From Candidatus Melainabacteria bacterium (GTDB taxonomy: Bacteria; Cyanobacteriota; Vampirovibrionia; Obscuribacterales; Obscuribacteraceae): a DNA stretch of 59,418 bases. Numbering within the stretch: the first letter of the stretch is position 1; every line of letters begins with the position of its first letter. The stretch spans positions 70,690-130,107 of the forward strand of contig PLXC01000019.1 of assembly GCA_003151275.1 (NCBI GenBank). Reading direction: 5' to 3'. Below the pieces are notes generated by a model. It made no database searches. It was not told the origin of the DNA and worked only from the letters and a program-made list of their open reading frames with translations. The translations under genes were made by a program, and so were the position numbers. Positions 32,525 to 42,110 of this stretch are shown here, piece by piece.

Positions 32525-35044
32525 ATGGTGTTGGCGAGCGTTCCTTGCAAAGAAGCGTTTGAAGTGGAAAAACACGTTGGCAAGTCGTGCATTAAGTGTG
32601 GTCAAGTCTTTGACCCGAGCATTGCCTTTTGCCCCAGCGACGGCACCAAACTTTCTGATGAACTGATCACGGCAAGTTCGCACGAGCTAATTCACGTCAC
32701 TAGCCGGCATGTCATCCAAAAAAAAGCAGCGCAGGCCGCAGAGGGCCAAAACCCTCAGGCGTTCGGGCCAATAGTTTTAGACATACCGGTAACGGACTCG
32801 GTTACTAACGGCGGGGACAAAAGTAAGGCTGCCAGCGACAAAAGTAAGGCTGCCAGCGACAAAAGCAAGGCTGCCAGCGGCAAAAGTAAGGCTGCCAGCG
32901 ACAAAAGCAAGGCTGCCAGCGCTGACCTCACTGGCACCTCAAGTGGCGATGAGGATGCTGATCGTCCTCACCTGGTGCCAACTTTAATTGGCACCACTCT
33001 CGACAATCAATACGAAATAATTTCGGTTATTGGCAAAGGCGGAATGAGCTTCGTCTACAAAGCAACACATTTGCTAATGCGAAAAACGGTGGCGATCAAG
33101 ACGCTACTTCCTCACTTAACCGTGCAAGCAACGAGCCTGCAACGCTTTCAACAGGAAGCTCAAGCAGCAAGCAATTTGAAGCATCCCAATATTATTGCTA
33201 TCCATAATTTTGGCACCACCCCTGATGGCGAGCCTTATTTGGTTATGGACTATGTCGAAGGTTCCTCAATCGCAGAAGAAATCGAAAAATACGGATTTGT
33301 GCATGTCGACCGAGCGGTTGAGATCTTCATCCAAGTGGCTGATGCGCTTGCCCACGCCCATCAAAGAGGAATCATCCACAGAGATCTCAAGCCGAGCAAC
33401 ATACTGCTGCTGGAAAAAGAAGGCAAAAAAGATTTCGTTAACATCGTCGACTTTGGCATCGCCAAAATGTTGCCTCAGGATGGAAGCGAAGCAATAAACT
33501 TGACTCAGACAGGCGAGGTATTTGGAAGTCCGCTCTACATGAGCCCCGAGCAATGTCGTGGGGAAAAGTTGGATGCCCGTGCAGATATCTATTCGATGGG
33601 TTGTCTAATGTATGAGACCCTGACGGGACGACCCGCTACATCGGGCGATAACACCATGGAAGTTTTATACAATCATATCCATGAAATTCCAGCACCAATG
33701 AAAGCACCACTAACCTACATTCCAGGTCAGTTGGAAAAAATTGTTTTCAAAACTCTCGCTAAAGAACCTGGGCAGCGCTACCAGACGATGGAACAGCTGC
33801 GTGATGAACTGACGGCGTTTAGTTTGATTCGCAAGACCAGCATTTTCAGCAAGTTTGCAAACGGATGGTCGTTATTTTGGCTGCGCCGAAAACCACGCAC
33901 CAAGCGAGACAAAATTATTGTCGGTATCGCTGTTGGTGGCATCGCTTGTGCTTTATTCCTGGCATTCCAAATTATCTCGCTTTACTGGAGCGCTGCTGAC
34001 TCGCCTGCTTCCAAGGTGCCGATCATTTGGGACGAAGACCGAGAAGCGCTGAGAGTCAACAAAGACAATGTCGAAGATACTAAAGGCAGGTTCGATGTTA
34101 TGTACCATGGACGCGTCGCTCGATCTATGGAAGAGCACCACGGCGACAGTGCAGAGATCATCAACTCGCTGGCCGGTCCGGCAGAATATTTAGCGAAGAG
34201 GCATTTGTGGAAATCAGCGCTCGAGATGTATCAATTAGCTTACGACTACAGTCTTAAGTACAATGACTTTTTGGCCCTGCGTACAATATCACTGCGCGCG
34301 GCTATGGCCGAATGTTTTGTAAAACTGCAGCAGTATGAGGAAGGTGCTCGCATCTATAATGAAATGCTAACCAAAATGCTCAAAGGCGCAGCTTCCAAAG
34401 ATTTTGTCGATCAATCCGTAATTCAATCGAGACTCGGCAGCGTCTACTACCTAGAAGGCAGATGGAAACCGGCGCTCTTTTATCTGAGTCAGGCCTATGA
34501 AATCTGGACACATCCACCTCGAAACTCTCTTCCATTTACGTTTTATTCAGTACCGACCGATTTGCAGAACAGTTACGAATACACATTACTGGTTAGCCGG
34601 TTGGCATCCACTTATCAGCGCTTGTATGAAAGCTCTGTCGCAAGCGGACAACCGGATCAGTCCTCGCTTGTGAATGCGGTTCACTTATACAAACTAGCTA
34701 GCCAACAATGGGAACACCTAGCTGGAGAGCACGAGAACAATCGCAACGCCACCATCGCTTTGGCAAACTATGTTTATCTCGATCACATACTAGATAAAGG
34801 CGCCAATCTCGATCAAGATTATGCTCTCGCTGCTGAACGGATCAAACAATTCGGTCAGGACAGCGCCTATCAGGGCATCATCCTGCAAAATTATTCAGAC
34901 TATCTTTTCGACAAAGGACAATTGATCGGCGCAGCTGAAAATCGCGTTCATGCCTGGCGTATATTTGCCCAACAAGCAAAAGACGAAGCACCGAGTAAAA
35001 GCACTTCAGAATCTGCTGGGCATGGCACCCTCGTCGGAAAATAA
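32525..35044 (+). CDS. Zinc-ribbon Ser/Thr protein kinase with TM segment and TPR-like C-terminus
   Basis: 839 residues. A short zinc-ribbon-like motif (CIKCGQVFDPSIAFCPSDG, 22-40) is followed by a linker with five DKSKAAS repeats (about 98-132). The Hanks-type kinase domain covers about 160-435 with VIGKGGMSFVYKA, VAIKTL, HRDLKPSNILL, DFGIAK and GSPLYMSPEQ, so it looks active. One transmembrane helix (about 463-483, IIVGIAVGGIACALFLAFQI) is followed by an external helical repeat region with TPR-like units. Such kinases sense extracytoplasmic signals and phosphorylate cytoplasmic proteins. The start is ATG 32525. Its 3' end overlaps the convergent next gene by 39 bp. Confidence 0.9.
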   Translation: MVLASVPCKEAFEVEKHVGKSCIKCGQVFDPSIAFCPSDGTKLSDELITASSHELIHVTSRHVIQKKAAQAAEGQNPQAFGPIVLDIPVTDSVTNGGDKSKAASDKSKAASDKSKAASGKSKAASDKSKAASADLTGTSSGDEDADRPHLVPTLIGTTLDNQYEIISVIGKGGMSFVYKATHLLMRKTVAIKTLLPHLTVQATSLQRFQQEAQAASNLKHPNIIAIHNFGTTPDGEPYLVMDYVEGSSIAEEIEKYGFVHVDRAVEIFIQVADALAHAHQRGIIHRDLKPSNILLLEKEGKKDFVNIVDFGIAKMLPQDGSEAINLTQTGEVFGSPLYMSPEQCRGEKLDARADIYSMGCLMYETLTGRPATSGDNTMEVLYNHIHEIPAPMKAPLTYIPGQLEKIVFKTLAKEPGQRYQTMEQLRDELTAFSLIRKTSIFSKFANGWSLFWLRRKPRTKRDKIIVGIAVGGIACALFLAFQIISLYWSAADSPASKVPIIWDEDREALRVNKDNVEDTKGRFDVMYHGRVARSMEEHHGDSAEIINSLAGPAEYLAKRHLWKSALEMYQLAYDYSLKYNDFLALRTISLRAAMAECFVKLQQYEEGARIYNEMLTKMLKGAASKDFVDQSVIQSRLGSVYYLEGRWKPALFYLSQAYEIWTHPPRNSLPFTFYSVPTDLQNSYEYTLLVSRLASTYQRLYESSVASGQPDQSSLVNAVHLYKLASQQWEHLAGEHENNRNATIALANYVYLDHILDKGANLDQDYALAAERIKQFGQDSAYQGIILQNYSDYLFDKGQLIGAAENRVHAWRIFAQQAKDEAPSKSTSESAGHGTLVGK
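32816..32920 (+). repeat. 21-bp tandem repeat, five units, in the kinase gene
   Basis: Five head-to-tail copies of a 21-bp unit GACAAAAGTAAGGCTGCCAG+C encode DKSKAAS (one unit has GKSKAAS). Copies differ only at one or two positions, which indicates recent expansion. The unit count is likely to vary between strains. Confidence 0.95.
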
Positions 35045-35794
35045 GATTTCGCCTTCATCTTTGACATTCGTGTAATCATTACCCATTTCAAAAATGGCTG
35101 GATCGATCATCACGTTTTTGCAAGAAAGGGTGTCGAGATGAACCAATCGGTCGTTAACTTCAGGCACAGGATTTCCGCGCTTAAACACCTGCCAGATCGC
35201 CACACGACGCATGCCGAAGCCTTTCATCATTTTGAATTCTCTGCTGGTTAGCCTGGCCAGAGGAGCCATGAGTTGATCGATATATGGCAGATCGAACAGC
35301 GGTGCAACCCAATATTCTTCATTGAATGCAGTATAGCGGACCGCATCTTGTTGAGGATTAAGCATTGAACGCCTGAATTTTACGCACTTTCGCCCTGCCA
35401 CGATGTCTTCACCGACCTTCTTCCACGGCGTATATTTCCATTTCAATCGGTGCGACGTGCCACCTTCCATCATCATGCCAATCCGCTCAAAGCCGGCTTC
35501 TTTTTTGAAGGTTTTTACCTTCCTAGATTCGGTGTTATAAAGAAGGGTGTCAAAAATAGGTGGTCTGCAGACGATCGCCAACATCGGAGACGTCAGGCGT
35601 GAGCCATCAGGGCTTACCGCCCACTCGATACGGCCAAAGTAGCTCACCTTCATGACAAGCTTCCAGCCCATCTTTGGTGCCGGTTTTGCACCTGCACTAT
35701 CGACTGGACGGCACCACGCCAAACTGAGCGCCGTTATAAATATGGCGGCAAGCGCTATGGTTTTTATACTTGCGGTGGTTTTTCCGATGCTCAC
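35006..35794 (-). CDS. Secreted hypothetical protein, 262 aa
   Basis: Signal peptide at residues 1-33 (IKTIALAAIFITALSLAWCR). The mature part is beta-rich, starting WKLVMKVSYFGRIEWAVSPD, with LLYNTESRKVKTF and VAGRKCVKFRRS. This pattern recalls outer-membrane lipoprotein-sorting-like or DUF4412-like folds that bind lipids, but I cannot assign a family. It begins at GTG 35794. It overlaps the 3' end of the kinase gene (convergent, 39 bp). Confidence 0.6.
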   Translation of the reverse strand: MSIGKTTASIKTIALAAIFITALSLAWCRPVDSAGAKPAPKMGWKLVMKVSYFGRIEWAVSPDGSRLTSPMLAIVCRPPIFDTLLYNTESRKVKTFKKEAGFERIGMMMEGGTSHRLKWKYTPWKKVGEDIVAGRKCVKFRRSMLNPQQDAVRYTAFNEEYWVAPLFDLPYIDQLMAPLARLTSREFKMMKGFGMRRVAIWQVFKRGNPVPEVNDRLVHLDTLSCKNVMIDPAIFEMGNDYTNVKDEGEILFSDEGAMPSRF

Positions 35795-35834
35795 ACTAAA
35801 AAGATACTACCCGCGAGTAGAAACGTACATAGCC

Positions 35835-38800
35835 TTAATGCCTTATTGATCCGACCACATCTGTCTTATGTCCGACGTTGGAATCAGGAGGCTGTGGTCG
35901 GTTAAGGAAGCCAAGCAGCCACTTCTGGAAATCATCCACATACGTGAAGACTACTGGAATGACCACAAGAGTGAGAAGCGTCGAGGTTATTAGTCCACCG
36001 ATGACGGATATCGCCATTGGTGCGCGCGCCTCAGATCCAGCTCCAATCCCAAGAGCGATAGGCAGCATTCCGGCGATCATGGCGATGGTTGTCATCAAAA
36101 TAGGTCGCATGCGCGTTTCGCCAGCTACGATAATCGCCTGTTGGCGCGGCACTCCTTTTTTGATTTCCATCAAAGCGTACTCAACTAGCAAAATAGCGTT
36201 CTTTGTCACTAATCCCATCAGCATCGTAATGCCAATGAGCGCATAAAGTCCCACGGATTGATTGAACATGACCAGCCCCATCAGAGCCCCGCACAAGGAC
36301 AGTGGCAGCGACATCATGATCACCAACGGGTGCAAGAAACCGCCGAACAGAACAACCAATACGGCATAAATTAGCAAAACCGCTGCACCGATGGCAGTGC
36401 CAAAACCGGAGAAGACATCGCGTTGAATTTCGGCATCACCTAAAGGCTGTTCCTTGACTGACGCCGGCATGTTTTTAAAGGCAGGCAGTTCGTGCACCTT
36501 CTTCAATGCCTCACCAAGTGCAGTGCCGAACTGCAAACTCGATTCTAATGTCACTTGTCGTTGGCGGTCGAAGCGGTCCACCTGGAAAGGTCCTGTGCCA
36601 AACTCGATCGTAGCGACGCTATCAAGCGGCAACAATCTATTGCCGTTACCAAGCACTTGCAGGTTTCCTATTGTCTGCAAATCCTTACGATATTTCGGAT
36701 CAAGTTGGACACGAATGTTGATTTGACGATCGCTCAAATTGAACTTAGCCAGATTGGCATCGGAGTCGCCCAATGTGGCAATCAATGCGGTTCTGGCTAT
36801 TGATTGAACGGACACACCTTGTTGAGCAGCTTTGTCAAAATCCGGATGAACGAGAATTTCCGGACGAAGTAAAGCAGCGCTGGTTGTAACATCGCTCAGT
36901 CCCGGAATTGATCGCATTTGATCTTTTATGGCATCGGCTGTTTGGTTGAGAATTAGCGGATCTTGACTTGTGAGCGCCACTCGCACGGGTTTGCCGCCCA
37001 TTCCGCCCGCCCGCGAGAAAGTCAAACGAACGCCTGCAACAGAAGTGATTTCAGCCCTCAGCCTGTCCTCAAACGCCTGTTGCGACATCTTCCTGTGACC
37101 CTTGTCCACAAGAGTTATATACATCGTGCCAGTGTTCACGACACCACCGCCCGCAGTGCCTCCACCTTTGGTGGCGGCGGGAGTGCCGATAAAAGCAACT
37201 ACTTTCTTAACTTCGGGATGAGCCTTAATTATTTCAGTCAATCGTTCGGAAGCTTTGCGTGTATCGGCGATTTCCGAGCCCGGAGCCAGTTCTACATTGA
37301 GAATTAATTCGCCTCTGTCGACGTTGGAAATAAGCGACGTCGGCATAGAACGGAACAAGACGATACTGAAGACAAACAGAATAATCGCACCAATAATGGT
37401 GACAACACGGTGGCGTAAAGCCCACAGCAACATGCGATCGTAGATGCGCATCATCTTCGTTGAACCAACTTTGTGTTCAGCCGAATCCTTCATCAGATAG
37501 GCTGCCATCATCGGTGTGATCATTCGGGCCACGAGCAACGAAAATAAAACCGCTACCGTCACTGTCAATCCGAACTGCTTGAAGAATTGTCCAGGTATGC
37601 CGCCCATAAATGCCACCGGCACAAAGACAACAACGATAGACATTGTCGTGGCGATGACAGCCATGCCAATTTCCTCCGCTGCATCAATTGCAGCCTGCAA
37701 GGGTGGTTTGCCCATCTTCAAATGGCGGACGATATTTTCAATTTCAACAATGGCGTCGTCTACAAGGATGCCAATTACAAGCGCCAATCCCAGCATCGAC
37801 ATGCCGTTGAGTGTGAAGCCAGCCCATTGCATAACGGCGAAGGTTGGAATGATCGAAAGAGGAATAGCAAGCCCAGAGATCAAGGTGGCGCGCCAATCAC
37901 GCAAGAACAACCAGATCACTATGACTGCCAGCAGTGCTCCCAACACAAGTGATTCCAAAGAGGCATGGTAAGCCTCTTCGACGTACTTTCCGTTCGAACG
38001 GATCTTGGTAAATTTGACGCCTGGCAATGAAGACTCAAGCACAGAAATCTTTTTATCCACAGCTCGTTCGACATCGACGATGTTGCTGCCGGTGCTGCGC
38101 ACGACCGAGAAAGCGACTACGGGATTACCATCCAGCAAAGCCATCTGGCGCACTTCCGATGTGCCGTCGGTCACGGTGCCCAAGGTGTCGAGTCGGGCAT
38201 GTTTACCATTAGGTAACATAATTTCAGTGGCACCAAGTTGTGGAACCGTTGCAGCGCTGCCGAGTGTTCTAATCGATTGTTCTGCAGAACCGACTTTGCC
38301 CCGACCGCCTGGCAAGTCGATATTCAAAGCTCTGATTTGAAGGTTGACCAAATCTGCAGTGATACCAACTGCTTGCAGACGAGTCGGATCAAGGTTGACT
38401 TGGATCTCTCTTTCTACGCCACCAGAGCGTTGCACCTGCCCAACCCCTGAGACTGAAAGGAGCGCGCGGGATACATCGTTGTCGATTAACCAACTCAACT
38501 GCCCGGCGTTCATATTTTCCGCCGCTACAGTGTAAGTCACAAATGGTCCGCCGACAAAATCCAAACGCTGAATAATGGGTTCGTTGATTTGTTGGGGCAG
38601 ATTCTGACGAATCTTTGCCACAGCATCCCGGACGTCATTGACGGCGCGGTCTGTGTTTGTGCCCAGGACGAATTCAATACTAGTCGTGGTGGCACCATCG
38701 GATACCACAGAGCTGATGTGTTTGATATTGCCGATACCGGCAACCGCGTCCTCGATTTTTCGCGTCACCTGGGTTTCAAGCTCAGTGGGAGCGGCGCCCA

Positions 38801-38963
38801 ACTGAGTCACTGTGACCGAGGCGATCGGCACATCAATATTTGGATTCTCGTCGATCCCAAGCCCGACAAAGGCAACAGCTCCCATCACAGTTAGCACCAG
38901 AAACAGCACTATTGTTGGTACAGGGTTTTTGATTGACCAGGTTGAAAGATTCCAGCTATTCAT
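35835..38963 (-). CDS. RND efflux pump inner-membrane transporter (HAE1/AcrB type)
   Basis: 1042 residues with the usual RND layout: 12 helices and two large periplasmic loops. The proton relay is complete: GILVDDAIVEIENI (Asp pair in TM4) and GLVTKNAILLVEYA (Lys in TM10). PTIVLFLVLTVMGAVAFVGL at the start and the GGIPGQFFKQFGLTVTVAVL segment are typical. It exports drugs or other amphiphiles using the proton gradient, and works with the adaptor encoded directly upstream (gap 14 bp). No outer-membrane TolC-like gene is adjacent, so a distant one must serve. Confidence 0.95.
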   Translation of the reverse strand: MNSWNLSTWSIKNPVPTIVLFLVLTVMGAVAFVGLGIDENPNIDVPIASVTVTQLGAAPTELETQVTRKIEDAVAGIGNIKHISSVVSDGATTTSIEFVLGTNTDRAVNDVRDAVAKIRQNLPQQINEPIIQRLDFVGGPFVTYTVAAENMNAGQLSWLIDNDVSRALLSVSGVGQVQRSGGVEREIQVNLDPTRLQAVGITADLVNLQIRALNIDLPGGRGKVGSAEQSIRTLGSAATVPQLGATEIMLPNGKHARLDTLGTVTDGTSEVRQMALLDGNPVVAFSVVRSTGSNIVDVERAVDKKISVLESSLPGVKFTKIRSNGKYVEEAYHASLESLVLGALLAVIVIWLFLRDWRATLISGLAIPLSIIPTFAVMQWAGFTLNGMSMLGLALVIGILVDDAIVEIENIVRHLKMGKPPLQAAIDAAEEIGMAVIATTMSIVVVFVPVAFMGGIPGQFFKQFGLTVTVAVLFSLLVARMITPMMAAYLMKDSAEHKVGSTKMMRIYDRMLLWALRHRVVTIIGAIILFVFSIVLFRSMPTSLISNVDRGELILNVELAPGSEIADTRKASERLTEIIKAHPEVKKVVAFIGTPAATKGGGTAGGGVVNTGTMYITLVDKGHRKMSQQAFEDRLRAEITSVAGVRLTFSRAGGMGGKPVRVALTSQDPLILNQTADAIKDQMRSIPGLSDVTTSAALLRPEILVHPDFDKAAQQGVSVQSIARTALIATLGDSDANLAKFNLSDRQINIRVQLDPKYRKDLQTIGNLQVLGNGNRLLPLDSVATIEFGTGPFQVDRFDRQRQVTLESSLQFGTALGEALKKVHELPAFKNMPASVKEQPLGDAEIQRDVFSGFGTAIGAAVLLIYAVLVVLFGGFLHPLVIMMSLPLSLCGALMGLVMFNQSVGLYALIGITMLMGLVTKNAILLVEYALMEIKKGVPRQQAIIVAGETRMRPILMTTIAMIAGMLPIALGIGAGSEARAPMAISVIGGLITSTLLTLVVIPVVFTYVDDFQKWLLGFLNRPQPPDSNVGHKTDVVGSIRH

Positions 38964-38977
38964 AACGTTCTCGAAGA

Positions 38978-40411
38978 CTATTGCGCGGCGCCCACTCTTA
39001 CGTAATCACCATCCTTAACGAAACCAGCGCCCTTAACCACGATAGTGTCGTTGACGCTCAAACCGCCCACAATTTCAACCAAATTAGCGTCCCGAGTGCC
39101 GGTCTTCACGATTCGACTTTGTGCCTGATTTTCCGGGTTGAGGACAAAGGCAAACGACTCGTCATTTTTCGTCAACACGGCTTGACTTGGTATCGTCAAA
39201 GCGAGACTGTTACCAACCTTGATCTCGCCCCGGACAAAGTTGCCCGGCTTAAATCCCGCTGAAGCGGGCACATCGATTCGCACTGTTCCAAGTCGTGTGT
39301 CTTGATCGATCGACGGACTGATTTCCCGCACTGTTGCTTTTACGGATGCACTGCGGCTGGCACTATCTGTGATATCAACGGTCATGCCGGGGCGCAATTT
39401 ATTGAGCTCCAACTCAGCTACTTGAGCGCGCAATTCAAGGCGATTGTCGCGAACAATTGAAAACAGAGATTTTCCAGATGTAGTAATGTCACCGAGGTGG
39501 GCGTCGCGTTTCATTATTAAACCATCGACAGGCGAGCGAATAATCGTTTGGGCGATTTGCGCTTCCAACTGGCGGACAGTCGCTTGGGATGCGCTGACTG
39601 TGGCTCGGGACATTTGCACGTCTTCTTTCCGACCGCCTATTGCTGCCATATTGAAACGTTGTCTGGCCTGAGAACGAGAAAATTGTGCAGCGCGTACTCT
39701 CTGTTCCGCGCTTCGCACATCAGCTTCTGCCAGCTTAGCGTCGGTATCTCTGTTGCCTGCATCTTGAGCGCTCACAGCGCCTTGTCTGACTAAGTCCGTA
39801 TACCTTTGTGAGTTTTGCAACGCATTATTTAAGTTTGCCTGTGCTCTTACTAAGCCCGCTTTCTCTTGAGCAATGCTGGCGTCAGCTTGAGCCACGGCGG
39901 CCTTAAGCGAGAGGATGTCTTCGATTCGATTAGGTTGAATAGATTTGGACAACGCTGCTTCATTTACTTGAAGACGAGCGCGTTCTTGATCCAACTGCGC
40001 CTTCAGTACTGATGAATCGAGGCGCGCCAAGACTTGACCCTTTTTGACAAGCTGTCCTTCATCGACAAGAATTGTTTGGATGGTCAGTCCATTAACTTGC
40101 GAGCCTATGCTTAGCGGGTCCCAAGGCCAAATGGTTCCATTCACTTTGATATTCCGAAACACCGGACGCAAAGCCACTCTTTGCGCTGTAACAGTGACGA
40201 CTGGAATCTTTGTTTTTGGAGCAACGACAGGCGCCTTGTTCAGTTGCGTAAAACCAACACAGCTAGCTGCGGCAGCAAACATGCTCACCAAAGCGATTAC
40301 GATCAAGCGCTTGTTAGATGGGGCCCGGGCGGGAAGAGACTTGTGCAAGATAGATGAAGTTGAAAAGTCAAACTGATCTTCTTGTTTTTTTGCGGTGGTA
40401 TCAAGTTCCAT
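38978..40411 (-). CDS. RND efflux periplasmic adaptor (HlyD/MFP family)
   Basis: 477 residues: a cytoplasmic tail, one membrane anchor (RLIVIALVSMFAAAASCVGF, about 34-53), then a lipoyl-like half (IQTILVDEGQLVKKGQVLAR), a long alpha-helical hairpin (about 130-265), the second lipoyl half (IIRSPVDGLIMKRDAHLGDI) and beta-barrel/MP domains (MTVDITDSASRSASVKATVR). It bridges the RND pump to an outer-membrane channel. The start overlaps the end of the TetR gene by 11 bp, so expression is coupled to the repressor. Confidence 0.93.
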   Translation of the reverse strand: MELDTTAKKQEDQFDFSTSSILHKSLPARAPSNKRLIVIALVSMFAAAASCVGFTQLNKAPVVAPKTKIPVVTVTAQRVALRPVFRNIKVNGTIWPWDPLSIGSQVNGLTIQTILVDEGQLVKKGQVLARLDSSVLKAQLDQERARLQVNEAALSKSIQPNRIEDILSLKAAVAQADASIAQEKAGLVRAQANLNNALQNSQRYTDLVRQGAVSAQDAGNRDTDAKLAEADVRSAEQRVRAAQFSRSQARQRFNMAAIGGRKEDVQMSRATVSASQATVRQLEAQIAQTIIRSPVDGLIMKRDAHLGDITTSGKSLFSIVRDNRLELRAQVAELELNKLRPGMTVDITDSASRSASVKATVREISPSIDQDTRLGTVRIDVPASAGFKPGNFVRGEIKVGNSLALTIPSQAVLTKNDESFAFVLNPENQAQSRIVKTGTRDANLVEIVGGLSVNDTIVVKGAGFVKDGDYVRVGAAQ

Positions 40412-41069
40412 TGATCGGGTCTCCGTCTTGATCAGTCAGTATGCCATTAAAAACAACGTCTAAAATGTCGTCAGTCTGCGCCTCGAGCGACTCGTGGCGA
40501 CCGGTAAAATAGTTCGAGAACATAGTGCCGTAGACCAAATTGCTCAATACATCTGTAATTCTTTTCACAGGCACGTTGCGCATGCGACCCACTCGTATTT
40601 GTTCGCCGATCAACTGCTCCCAAGGATCATCCTCATCTTGGTCACATTGAAAAAAATATGTGTGCTTATTTCGATCGCGAAACTCAGCTCGTTCTTGAAT
40701 GATCAATTCGACCAACTCAGGATGGGCGTCGAAAAACGAGAAGAACGCCCGGATTGCTGCTGCAATTCGCTTTAAGGGGTCTGCAACGTGAATCACACTG
40801 GACTCAACTTGCGCTTGCAACTGGCTCCGTCCGTGATCTACACACGCCAAAAAGAGATCCCGCTTACTAGGGAAATACCTATATAAGGTACCTTTAGCGA
40901 CACCGAGCTCATCTGCGACTTCTTGCAAATCCGCATTTTGATAGCCATCCGCCGCAAAAGTCTTAGTGGCGACCTCAAGTATCTCTTCCTGACGCCTAGC
41001 TGCCAGAGAATCGTCCTTCGGCCTGCCCGGGGCACGTTTTAGGACTGCTACTTCTGTAGAGTTCTTCAC
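40401..41069 (-). CDS. TetR/AcrR-family repressor of the RND operon
   Basis: 222 residues. The N-terminal HTH (about 27-73) reads VATKTFAADGYQNADLQEVA then DELGVAKGTLYRYFPSKRDL, a textbook TetR motif. The C-terminal helical ligand domain is variable. It lies first in the tetR-adaptor-RND operon and a perfect 8+2+8 palindrome lies 36 bp upstream of its GTG start, so it most likely represses its own operon and releases on binding a pump substrate. Confidence 0.93.
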   Translation of the reverse strand: MKNSTEVAVLKRAPGRPKDDSLAARRQEEILEVATKTFAADGYQNADLQEVADELGVAKGTLYRYFPSKRDLFLACVDHGRSQLQAQVESSVIHVADPLKRIAAAIRAFFSFFDAHPELVELIIQERAEFRDRNKHTYFFQCDQDEDDPWEQLIGEQIRVGRMRNVPVKRITDVLSNLVYGTMFSNYFTGRHESLEAQTDDILDVVFNGILTDQDGDPINGT

Positions 41070-41104
41070 TGGATTCTGGATTCCTTACTATTAACTCATT
41101 TAAA

Positions 41105-41122
41105 TGACTGACGGGTCAGTCA
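41105..41122. promoter_or_regulatory. TetR-type operator TGACTGAC-GG-GTCAGTCA
   Basis: This is a perfect inverted repeat with 8-bp arms and 2-bp centre, directly upstream of the tetR gene. The TGACNGACNNGTCNGTCA-like form is common for AcrR/TetR regulators of RND pumps. The location fits autorepression of the operon. Confidence 0.85.
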
Positions 41123-41223
41123 ATAAATTATAGCAGGAACCTTGGCATGCGGCTTCGAAATTATCAAAACTTGTAAAGTTCCATCTAGCAAGGCATTACA
41201 GTTCCAAAAGGTATGACTGGAAC

Positions 41224-41243
41224 TTAAACCGATATCGGTTTAA
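41224..41243. promoter_or_regulatory. Perfect 20-bp palindrome TTAAACCGATATCGGTTTAA
   Basis: This lies in the 411-bp gap between tetR (minus) and the nucleotidyltransferase gene (plus). The symmetry is perfect without a spacer, which suggests a dimeric repressor site rather than a terminator, because there is no T-run. A smaller palindrome CACCAC-CT-GTGGTG is at 41345-41358. Nothing else in the gap (41070-41480) is recognisable. Confidence 0.55.
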
Positions 41244-41480
41244 ATTCAAACGTCGTCTCCAAACAAGCGAGCGGCTGGACAAAAGATCGACCATTGTAAA
41301 AGTCAAATCCAGAACGATCCTCCAGATCCAATCCGTTCCAACCACACCACCTGTGGTGCATCGACGATCTGGCTCGATTTAAGATGGCATGTTAGACTGG
41401 ACGAACTTGCCGCAAAATCCCAATTGCTGCATGCCCATTCATATAATTCACCAAAAGCAAGCTAGGGCTTGTGCTAAAAA

Positions 41481-42059
41481 ATGAGAAGACATACTCAGCG
41501 GCGGTTCGCAGAGGAAGCGGCGCGGTTTATGGTTGAAGGTTCGGAGAACGAATACCTTCATGCCAAAGAGCGAGCGATGATGATGTTGGGTCTCTCCAAT
41601 CAAACTCGTCTGCCTTCAAACAAAAAGATCAAGAATTGGATCGGGCGAATCACCAAAGAAGAATTGGGTGCAGAAGAAGTTGCTCGCCGCGTCAAAGAAA
41701 TGCGCGAGATAGCTTTAGAAGTTATGTCAATAATTGAGGTGTGCGATCCATTTTTAATAGGAAGCACCCTGAGCGGACAAATTCGGCACACGTCAGATGT
41801 GGATCTTCATGCTTACAGTGATGACTTCGCTGAAATAAAAAACTCGCTGGCTGAGTGGGGTTACGAGGGCATTGAAGAAGAAATAGTGCACAACATGAAG
41901 GGCACTTTCATCCACCTTAAATGGCTGGAGCGAGACTATCCAGTCGAAATCACAATTTATCCTTGGAGCGAACGCGAGGTGATTCCGTTTTCATCAATAA
42001 CCGGAAAGCCTATGAAGAGAGCGGATGTGTTTGCAGTGCGAAATTTGTTGCGACCCTAA
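41481..42059 (+). CDS. Nucleotidyltransferase-fold protein, 192 aa
   Basis: Residues about 91-110 read FLIGSTLSGQIRHTSDVDLH, the pol-beta superfamily motif GS...SDVDL with the two metal-binding aspartates. VEITIYPWSERE near residue 155 may supply the third acidic residue. An N-terminal helical region (MRRHTQRRFAEEAARFMVEG) precedes it. The family adds nucleotides to protein or small-molecule targets. No MNT/HEPN partner is adjacent, so I do not call it a toxin-antitoxin part. The substrate is unknown. Confidence 0.75.
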   Translation: MRRHTQRRFAEEAARFMVEGSENEYLHAKERAMMMLGLSNQTRLPSNKKIKNWIGRITKEELGAEEVARRVKEMREIALEVMSIIEVCDPFLIGSTLSGQIRHTSDVDLHAYSDDFAEIKNSLAEWGYEGIEEEIVHNMKGTFIHLKWLERDYPVEITIYPWSEREVIPFSSITGKPMKRADVFAVRNLLRP

Positions 42060-42110
42060 TTCCTCAGGTCGGTTAAAATAGCGCTTAGCACCAGCTCCAG
42101 AGGAACCACC

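Noticed and set aside
37516..37971. 151-codon plus-strand ORF inside the RND transporter gene, with similar ones along 35878-38894.
   Set aside because: They are shadows of the long transporter frame, whose transmembrane motifs and proton-relay residues are unmistakable.
41481..42059. Nucleotidyltransferase as part of an MNT/HEPN toxin-antitoxin pair.
   Set aside because: No HEPN-like gene lies next to it, and the neighbouring TPR protein is secreted.
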